Part shown: in pieces, positions 13,869 to 18,513 of the stretch
Layout of the letters: every line of letters starts with the position of its first letter
How positions within the stretch are numbered: the stretch's first letter is position 1
DNA from: Bacillota bacterium
GTDB taxonomy: Bacteria > Bacillota > Limnochordia > Darwinibacteriales > DTU012
NCBI GenBank assembly: GCA_012521805.1
Contig: JAAYLQ010000202.1
Location: 1 to 18,513 of the forward strand
Direction: 5' to 3'
Length of the DNA: 18,513 bases
The notes under the pieces: generated by a model
Seen by the model: the letters and a program-made list of their open reading frames with translations, nothing else
Databases searched by the model: none
Told to the model about the DNA's origin: nothing
Position numbers and translations under genes: made by a program

Positions 13869-15644
13869 TCAGCTGACATACCATTGAGCCTGGGCTTGGT
13901 ACATTTGGGCATACTTACCCCGCTCCTGGATCAGCTGTTCATGAGTACCAACTTCCACAATCCTGCCTTGATCCATCACCACAATTCGATCAGCAATTTT
14001 TGCCGAGCCCAAGCGGTGGGTAACAATAACGGCAGTCTTATCTTGAGAAAGTTCGGCAAACTTTTCATAAATCCTAGTTTCTTCCAGCGGATCAATCGCT
14101 GCAGTCGGCTCGTCTAAAACTATCAGATCATGAACCCGATAAAAGCCCCTAGCTAAAGCAACCCGCTGCCATTGACCGCCTGAAAGATCTACCCCGTCAA
14201 ATTCCCGGGAAAGCATTGTCTCAAAACCCTGGGGAAAAGTTTCGGGGCACAGTTCAAGGTCTGCCTTGGCAGCCGCCGCCGAGAGCCGCGCCTGATCCTG
14301 AGCTTTCAGGTCGCTGATCTCCACATTTTCCTTTAACGTGAGCTGATACCGCTGGTATTTCTGAAATACGCCGGTGATGCCCTGATAAACTGAATTGAGG
14401 CTGAGCTCTCTGCTGTCTACTCCACCAATTTCAACTGTGCCTTCTGTCGGCAGGTAGAGTCCCATCAGCAGCTTGACCAAAGTGGATTTCCCTGCTCCGT
14501 TTTCCCCGACAATCGCGATGGTTTCACCCGGCTTGATTGTTAAGTTGATCTGCTCCACCGCATTTTTCTCAGCACCAGGATAGGAAAAACAGACATTGGT
14601 AAATTTGATGCCGTCAGTAAAGGAAACCCGTTCCATTGAACCAGAACGCTCCGGCAGATCAAGAAAACGGATGAAGTTACGCACCGTGCCTAAATTCTGG
14701 GTCAACCTACCGATATGGCTGCTGATAATCTCCTCCATAATATTGAACATCAATTCAATTGATGCAAACACTGCTGCAAAACTGCCGATACTGATTTCTC
14801 CATTCATTAACGCGGCGAACAAGAGATAAAGCACTCCGAAATACCCCGCTAAAGTCAGCATTTTCATGCCTAGTTCCAAAAGGTTAGTCTTCAATTCAAC
14901 AGTCCATTTTTTCTGGTGCATTGCCTTTAACGCAGTTAGATAAAGCTCCTTAAAAAAGCGGTAGGCACCTAACAGTCTGGTTTCTTTAAAGTATTCCCGA
15001 TCGCAGATACAACGGAGATAATAATCCACTTCACGCCTGAGGGGCGCTGATTCATCTTCCAGGCGGGCATGAACTGCTCCCCTGATCAGCTGTGTGATCA
15101 TCACAGGGATAAAAATAAATACTAATGAGATAACCAGCACCGGCTTTAAGCGATAAAGATACCAGGCCATGAAGGCGAAGTAAGGCAGATAGAAGGTAAA
15201 GAGCGATACAATTACAACCAGCAGTACTAAACTGTTAATGGCACCCTGCTGAGCCTTGTTGATATCATCAAGCAGATCTGGTGATTCATATAAGACTGGT
15301 TCAACGCGTGCTGCTTTTTGATGAATATATTTGCCTAGGTGTCCCGGCATCCGATTGGATAGAGAATTGACCATGAAGTTGTGGACTCCATTGAGCACCT
15401 GGCTGCCAATTGTCACTGTACCCAACACAGCGAGGCTGATATACACCATGGTCAGTCCGCTCTTTGTGCTTACAGCTGAAGCAACAGAGTCAAAGAATAA
15501 TTGGGTTGCATAGGTGTTTAAGCCCCAAGAAAAACCATGGATCACCCCTATCACACAAACAGCGATAAAATACAGGGGACAGGAGGCTAACACCATTTTT
15601 AGTATCCGCCAGACTATCTGATGGAGAGAAATATGTTTGCTCAA
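13869..15644 (-). CDS. ABC exporter half-transporter, subunit 2 (permease fused to ATPase)
   Basis: A 591-residue protein with an N-terminal membrane domain of about six helices (residues 20-310) and a C-terminal nucleotide-binding domain. Walker A is GENGAGKST (380-388), the signature is LSGGQWQRVALARG (487-500), Walker B is LIVLDEPTA (507-515) and the switch histidine is in VTHRLG (543). All catalytic residues look intact, including the glutamate after Walker B. There is no N-terminal C39 peptidase domain. Start is TTG, with AAAGGAG nine bases upstream, and its first base pairs of codon overlap the TGA of subunit 1 (TTGA), so the two are translationally coupled and probably form a heterodimer. 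The substrate is unknown; the class exports peptides, lipids or drugs. Confidence 0.92.
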   Translation of the reverse strand: MSKHISLHQIVWRILKMVLASCPLYFIAVCVIGVIHGFSWGLNTYATQLFFDSVASAVSTKSGLTMVYISLAVLGTVTIGSQVLNGVHNFMVNSLSNRMPGHLGKYIHQKAARVEPVLYESPDLLDDINKAQQGAINSLVLLVVIVSLFTFYLPYFAFMAWYLYRLKPVLVISLVFIFIPVMITQLIRGAVHARLEDESAPLRREVDYYLRCICDREYFKETRLLGAYRFFKELYLTALKAMHQKKWTVELKTNLLELGMKMLTLAGYFGVLYLLFAALMNGEISIGSFAAVFASIELMFNIMEEIISSHIGRLTQNLGTVRNFIRFLDLPERSGSMERVSFTDGIKFTNVCFSYPGAEKNAVEQINLTIKPGETIAIVGENGAGKSTLVKLLMGLYLPTEGTVEIGGVDSRELSLNSVYQGITGVFQKYQRYQLTLKENVEISDLKAQDQARLSAAAAKADLELCPETFPQGFETMLSREFDGVDLSGGQWQRVALARGFYRVHDLIVLDEPTAAIDPLEETRIYEKFAELSQDKTAVIVTHRLGSAKIADRIVVMDQGRIVEVGTHEQLIQERGKYAQMYQAQAQWYVS

Positions 15645-17434
15645 CTGTACCAGCTCCTTTGACTTTCATACATTTGGGCGTAGATCCCGTTTAGAGCCAT
15701 TAGCTCTTGATGTGTACCCTGTTCCAGCACTCGCCCACTGCCAATCACAAAGATTTCATCAGCCAGCTTCGTAGAGCCAAGCCTGTGGCTGATAAAAATA
15801 GTTGTTTTACCGCAGCTGATGCGCTCAAATTCTTGATAAAGCTCACTTTCACTAATAGGATCCAGTGCTGCTGTTGGTTCATCCAAGATCCGCAGGGGTG
15901 CTGGATTGATGATCGCACGGGCCATAGCAATCCGCTGCCACTCGCCGCCGGAAATGTCCTGCCCATCTGGCTTGATTTTACCCAGTGGAGTATTGATACC
16001 TTGCGGCAGTTTGTTGACTGCAGCAGCTAAGCCAACCTGGTTTAGTGCTTGGGTAATTTCCCAGTCCTCGTATCTGTTAATTCGGTTGACAGCACCAAGC
16101 GCAATATTATCTTTCACTGAAATGTAATACTTGGCAAAGTCCTGATACACAATGCTGAGCATCGCTTTTAATTCAGAGGGGTGATATGAGCGGATACTTC
16201 TGCCGTTGAGCAGAATCTCCCCTGTGAAATTTTCATAAAGTCCAGCAATCAGCTTTGTAATTGTGGTTTTGCCAGAACCGTTTACTCCAACAAATGCGTA
16301 GTGCCTGCCTGCTTCCATTCGGAACGACAGATTCCGAAGTACGTATTTCTCGGTACCTGGATACTTAAAGCTGACATTTCTAAACTCTAACGTTCTAAAC
16401 TGAGGTGCTGTGCCTGCCGGCATCACTTGACCTGACTCAGATTCGTCTAGCCCAGCAAACTCGGTTAGATCCTTTAAATACTCGCGGTACCTAGCTAGTT
16501 GATCAACCGAGCGGGATAACCCCCACGACATCATTTGCACCAAATTGAAAGCAGCTCCTACCAAGGACATAAATAAACCCACTGATAAGCTTCCGGTAAA
16601 AACCGGGTTGAGCAGTACTAATACTATCAAAACAGAAATCAGCGCTGTAATTACTCCGCCTGCCTTAGTCCTGATAAACCATTTTTTCTGCACTTGATGC
16701 TCGATTTTCCGGGCGGTTTCATAGCGTTCATGCCACAGTTCATTAATATAATCGCTGTATCCGAATAGAGTCCGTTCATCCACTGTTTCCCTGCTGGTTA
16801 AAATCGTTGCGAGATAGTTGCTTTTGCGCCTCAATTTGGCCGTTTCCTTGCTGGCCTGATAACTAGCTCTACCGCTTTTTACCGCAAGGGCAAACAGCGG
16901 AATGGAAAACGACAGGATCACTAAGGCAGCCCACCACACCTCAGCAATCAAAATCCCGAGAATACCGCCAATTCTTAAAATCCCTGCCGTCAGTGAAATC
17001 AGCAAATTGTAACCGCTGGCTAACTGCGCCTCGGGCTGGCTGGTAACGCGCTGAATCAAATCCCAAGTTTCCGGATTTTCGATATGCTGATACTGCAGCC
17101 GTGCTCTTTTATCCATCACTGCCGTTTGGTAATTTTTCTCCAGTCCGAGATTAAGTTTAACATTGGTGAGATTTGCTAAAGCACCAGTTACCCAGCTGTA
17201 GGCAATCAGCAGGATGATTGCGAATAAGGAGCTGTAAATTTGACTGCGCTCCAGACTGCCCTGTAAAATTCCAAGGGCTGTGTCAATAAAATCAGCGGTA
17301 ACTAACACCTGAATGGTAGGGACGATCCCGGCCAAAACAGCGTTCAAGCCTACCAAAACTGCCGCTGCCGGTGCAGCCTGCAGCGGTAACCTGATCAAAT
17401 CCGCAAATCCATACCTGCGCGCTTCAATCTGCAT
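15641..17434 (-). CDS. ABC exporter half-transporter, subunit 1 (permease fused to ATPase)
   Basis: A 597-residue protein starting at the ATG at 17434, preceded by GGAGGG seven bases upstream; a TTG extension to 17449 would destroy that ribosome site. About six membrane helices precede the ATPase domain (about 345-597). Walker A is GVNGSGKTT (383-391), the signature is ISGGEWQRIAMARA (494-507), Walker B is LRILDEPTAALD and the switch histidine is in FISHRLG. The motifs are canonical, so both subunits should hydrolyse ATP. The SGGxWQR signature with Trp is shared with subunit 2 and is common in Firmicute exporters of peptides. It is the first gene of its operon, 50 bases downstream of a strong promoter. 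Confidence 0.92.
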   Translation of the reverse strand: MQIEARRYGFADLIRLPLQAAPAAAVLVGLNAVLAGIVPTIQVLVTADFIDTALGILQGSLERSQIYSSLFAIILLIAYSWVTGALANLTNVKLNLGLEKNYQTAVMDKRARLQYQHIENPETWDLIQRVTSQPEAQLASGYNLLISLTAGILRIGGILGILIAEVWWAALVILSFSIPLFALAVKSGRASYQASKETAKLRRKSNYLATILTSRETVDERTLFGYSDYINELWHERYETARKIEHQVQKKWFIRTKAGGVITALISVLIVLVLLNPVFTGSLSVGLFMSLVGAAFNLVQMMSWGLSRSVDQLARYREYLKDLTEFAGLDESESGQVMPAGTAPQFRTLEFRNVSFKYPGTEKYVLRNLSFRMEAGRHYAFVGVNGSGKTTITKLIAGLYENFTGEILLNGRSIRSYHPSELKAMLSIVYQDFAKYYISVKDNIALGAVNRINRYEDWEITQALNQVGLAAAVNKLPQGINTPLGKIKPDGQDISGGEWQRIAMARAIINPAPLRILDEPTAALDPISESELYQEFERISCGKTTIFISHRLGSTKLADEIFVIGSGRVLEQGTHQELMALNGIYAQMYESQRSWYS

Positions 17435-17485
17435 CTGACAACCCTCCAAATGTTCTGTCTGTTATAACTCTTCCTGACTGTGCCA

Positions 17486-17514
17486 ATTATACTGCGCTGC
17501 TGCACAAGTGAAAA
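17486..17514 (-). promoter_or_regulatory. Sigma-A promoter of the ABC exporter operon
   Basis: On the minus strand TTTTCA (17509-17514) and a perfect TATAAT (17486-17491) are spaced by 17 bases. Transcription would start about 17478, leaving a leader of some 44 bases. A perfect palindrome GTTATAAC (17461-17468) lies in that leader and could be a small operator. Confidence 0.75.
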
Positions 17515-17540
17515 CAGACTGGGGTAAGATCTGCTCTCCG

Positions 17541-17570
17541 CCTTGGGACCGAACCTGAGGTTATTTTTTT
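17541..17570 (+). terminator. Orphan terminator-like hairpin
   Basis: CCTTGGG (17541-17547) pairs with CCTGAGG (17554-17560), with two G-T wobbles and a 6-base loop. It is followed by TTATTTTTTT. It points along the plus strand, but no plus-strand gene lies upstream; the ABC operon runs the other way. It may end a short untranslated RNA or be a relic. A TATACT at 17488-17493 could be a -10 box for such an RNA, but no good -35 box goes with it. Confidence 0.45.
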
Positions 17571-17695
17571 GTAAATTTTTGTTGGATACCCTGAAATATT
17601 ACCCGCGGAGGACGAAAGAATATAACCAAGCAGGTAGAGCGCTGCAGCAAATCTAGATCAATGTATTAAAGTGTTTTAAAGATTAAAGCGCGAAT
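17571..17695 (+). other. Intergenic stretch with no recognised feature
   Basis: Between the orphan hairpin and the second riboswitch promoter I see no ORF with a start and ribosome site on either strand, no stable hairpin and no repeat. The sequence becomes strongly AT-rich toward the promoter. Confidence 0.5.
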
Positions 17696-17724
17696 TTGAT
17701 TTTAATTCAATTTTCTGCTATAAT
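17696..17724 (+). promoter_or_regulatory. Strong promoter of the second riboswitch unit
   Basis: TTGATT (17696-17701) and a perfect TATAAT (17719-17724) are spaced by 17 bases, with a TGC just before the -10 box (extended -10). The upstream region is AT-rich. Transcription would begin near 17731, just before the aptamer. Confidence 0.85.
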
Positions 17725-17744
17725 ATAGACAAAAGATAATCTCC

Positions 17745-17860
17745 GAATTCAATTATTATGAAGCGGGGGAACCGATTTTAGGGGTGAATCTTGATATGAT
17801 ATCAAGAGGGGCAACTTGGGTGCCCTAATCCGTCAGCTAACCTCGTAGGAGTACTCCAAG
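17745..17860 (+). promoter_or_regulatory. Cyclic-di-AMP riboswitch (ydaO-yuaA type), copy 2
   Basis: The same conserved blocks as in copy 1 occur in the same order: GCGGGGGAACC (17763-17773), GGGGTGAATC (17781-17790), AGGGGCAACTTGGGTGCCCT and AATCCGTCAGCTAACCTCGT (17826-17845). The variable hairpin is different in sequence but kept in pairing (TCTTGATA / TATCAAGA), a compensatory change that supports the fold. One base differs from copy 1 in the conserved tail (ATCCGTC instead of ACCCGTC). A terminator follows at once. Downstream are a 40-codon ORF and veg. Confidence 0.93.
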
Positions 17861-17901
17861 CGTGAATCTACTCGAAATTTTAACGGTAGATCACGCTTTT
17901 T
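17858..17901 (+). terminator. Expression-platform terminator of riboswitch 2
   Basis: AAGCGTGAATCTAC pairs with GTAGATCACGCTT (13 pairs, one bulged A, 14-base loop), followed by TTTT. It begins right at the 3' edge of the aptamer, as in copy 1, and precedes the first downstream ORF by 32 bases. Confidence 0.88.
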
Positions 17902-17933
17902 GATTTCATAGTAATTGAAGGGAGATGGACCGC

Positions 17934-18056
17934 ATGGAAAACATATTTCTGCTTAATCACCACTCAACGCTGCCTAAATCCACAGAATCAACGTCCCAAT
18001 CTTCAAGACTTCAATTTCAAATCATAACGAAAATCAAGATTGTTAGTGGTGAATAG
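17934..18056 (+). CDS. 40-codon ORF between riboswitch 2 and veg
   Basis: A short ORF (MENIFLLNHHSTLPKSTEST ... IKIVSGE) with GGGAG nine bases before the ATG at 17934; another in-frame ATG at 17925 is too close to that site. It is polar, rich in Ser and Thr, has no membrane segment or signal peptide and matches no family I know. It ends 68 bases before the veg start. It may be a translated leader peptide, a small protein, or an ORF that is open by chance. Its favourable ribosome site and its place as the first ORF after the riboswitch argue for translation. Confidence 0.45.
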   Translation: MENIFLLNHHSTLPKSTESTSQSSRLQFQIITKIKIVSGE

Positions 18057-18124
18057 ATGTGTCTGATATCAATTGTTCACGCTGCTTGGGAAAACACACT
18101 TTCAGAATGAAGGGGGAGACGTTG

Positions 18125-18382
18125 ATGTCAGGTCAACCAGTTACGATTGATCAAATCCGTACATTCATTGACAAACATCTTGGAAAGAAGGTAGTTCTGA
18201 CCGTTAATCACAGTCGGAAGAAAAAGACAGTCAATAAAGGTGTAGTTGCTGAAACATATCCGAGGCATTTTGTTGTGAAGTTGGATAAAACAGCGGCAGT
18301 AAAAAATGCATCATTTACTTATGCTGATTTACTCACCAAAACTGTGGAAATAGAATTTCAAGAGCAGGATCGGGTTTCTTAA
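18125..18382 (+). CDS. veg: Veg family protein
   Basis: An 85-residue protein with the Veg pattern: an N-terminal helix (IDQIRTFIDKHLGKKVVLTV), a basic turn (HSRKKKTVNKG), then VVAETYPRHFVVKLD and FTYADLLTKTVEIEF. In B. subtilis Veg is a small Sm-like beta-barrel protein that stimulates biofilm matrix genes. The frame is open further upstream to a GTG at 18059, but the ATG at 18125 is preferred because AGGGGGAG lies 7 bases ahead and the length then fits the family. The upstream extension includes a CSRC motif and is probably not translated. It shares a transcript with the second c-di-AMP riboswitch. The stop codon is followed within a few bases by the end of a group II intron. Confidence 0.88.
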   Translation: MSGQPVTIDQIRTFIDKHLGKKVVLTVNHSRKKKTVNKGVVAETYPRHFVVKLDKTAAVKNASFTYADLLTKTVEIEFQEQDRVS

Positions 18383-18398
18383 AATGAATCGAGTAGGT

Positions 18399-18428
18399 AA
18401 CCGCTAGGTGATCAGCCTAGCGGTTTTC
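18399..18428 (+). terminator. Hairpin after veg (also intron domain VI)
   Basis: A perfect 10-bp inverted repeat (AACCGCTAGG / CCTAGCGGTT, 7-base loop TGATCAG) is followed on the plus strand by TTTTCC, so it can terminate veg transcripts 17 bases after the stop codon. On the minus strand the same stem forms the distal helix of group II intron domain VI. Confidence 0.7.
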
Positions 18429-18436
18429 CTCTCACA

Positions 18437-18467
18437 GAACGGTACGTACGGACCGCGTATACCGCTC
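18437..18467 (-). ncRNA. Group II intron domain V
   Basis: The 31-base minus-strand sequence starts GAGCGGTA and ends TACCGTTC. These ends pair over 8 bp, including the conserved G-U wobble of the catalytic AGC triad. A two-base bulge (CG) on the 3' side follows, then a 4-bp upper helix (TACG / CGTA) and a 5-base loop. The upper helix and loop are a little shorter and less regular than the usual 5 bp with GNRA loop, but the triad and bulge are in the right places. Confidence 0.8.
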
Positions 18468-18513
18468 CTGATAGACCTCAGTCATACTTCGCAGTATTGA
18501 TGCAAAAGACCGA

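Larger units (their letters stand above)
18388..18513 (-). mobile_element. Group II intron, 3' end (rest outside window)
   Basis: Read on the minus strand, the segment holds a domain V (18467-18437), a short joiner TGTGAGAGG and a domain VI stem with an unpaired A at 18398 on its 3' side, the candidate branch point. The 3' splice site should be about 18388-18391. The wording CGTTCTGTGAGAGG is typical of Firmicute group II introns. Eleven codons ending SVFCINTAKYD and a TGA at 18480-18478 precede domain V and may be the tail of the intron-encoded reverse transcriptase; this is too short to be sure. The intron is inserted antisense to veg, just past its stop codon. Confidence 0.8.

Noticed and set aside
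13849..13884. Upstream extension of the metalloprotease frame
   Set aside because: The residues before the ATG at 13848 are not signal-peptide-like and include its ribosome binding site and the end of the ABC gene.
15707..16127. Several plus- and minus-strand open frames over the ABC ATPase domain
   Set aside because: They overlap conserved Walker and signature motif codons of the real gene in other frames and look like shadows.
17590..17650. Possible short protein tail (LKYYPRRTKEYN) in one plus-strand frame
   Set aside because: There is no start codon with a ribosome site and no family match; the frame is likely open by chance.
18059..18124. N-terminal extension of Veg with a CSRC motif from a GTG at 18059
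   Set aside because: It is longer than the Veg family, has only a weak ribosome site, and an AGGGGGAG precedes the ATG at 18125.
18399..18428. Hairpin after veg read only as the gene's own terminator
   Set aside because: The adjoining domain V with its AGC triad and CG bulge shows that the stem belongs to a group II intron, though it may also terminate veg.

Overview
The window reads as a chromosomal segment of a low-to-medium GC Bacillota (Firmicutes). The pointers are a Veg-family gene, two cyclic-di-AMP (ydaO-yuaA type) riboswitches, strong AGGAGG-like ribosome binding sites, frequent GTG/TTG starts and intrinsic terminators with U tracts. No tRNA, rRNA, CRISPR array or complete insertion sequence was seen. 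Most genes lie on the minus strand in short operons; a few small plus-strand units sit between them.

Layout, left to right. (1) Positions 1-2004, minus: a likely operon of a secreted DUF3298/RsiV-like protein, a 110-residue membrane protein and a MutS-like ATPase cut off by the window edge. (2) 2161-2568, plus: a small secreted basic protein. (3) 2677-3068, plus: a complete riboswitch unit of promoter, c-di-AMP aptamer, terminator, one 32-residue membrane ORF and a closing hairpin. (4) 9015-3073, minus: an operon of a membrane c-di-GMP phosphodiesterase, two overlapping MutS-like ATPases, a DUF1858 protein and a stand-alone NIF3/CutA-like protein. (5) 9167-9520, plus: a small coiled-coil protein. 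(6) 12618-9532, minus: a secreted protein, a large membrane-anchored TPR protein, an ECF sigma factor and an overlapping small membrane protein that is probably its anti-sigma factor, with a candidate promoter upstream. (7) 17434-12733, minus: a two-subunit ABC exporter and a secreted HExxH (DUF4932-like) metalloprotease, with a good sigma-A promoter and a terminator. (8) 17696-18382, plus: a second c-di-AMP riboswitch, a 40-codon ORF and veg. (9) 18388-18513, minus: the 3' end of a group II intron, with a recognisable domain V and domain VI, lying directly against the veg stop codon.

The main themes are nucleotide second messengers (two c-di-AMP riboswitches and a c-di-GMP phosphodiesterase), envelope functions (secreted proteins, exporter, metalloprotease, sigma/anti-sigma pair) and three MutS-like ATPases that seem to lack mismatch-recognition domains. 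The most notable items are the riboswitch whose only apparent target is a 32-residue membrane peptide, the riboswitch in front of veg, and the intron whose domain VI hairpin also seems to serve as the veg terminator. Functions come from reading motifs by eye; no database search was run.
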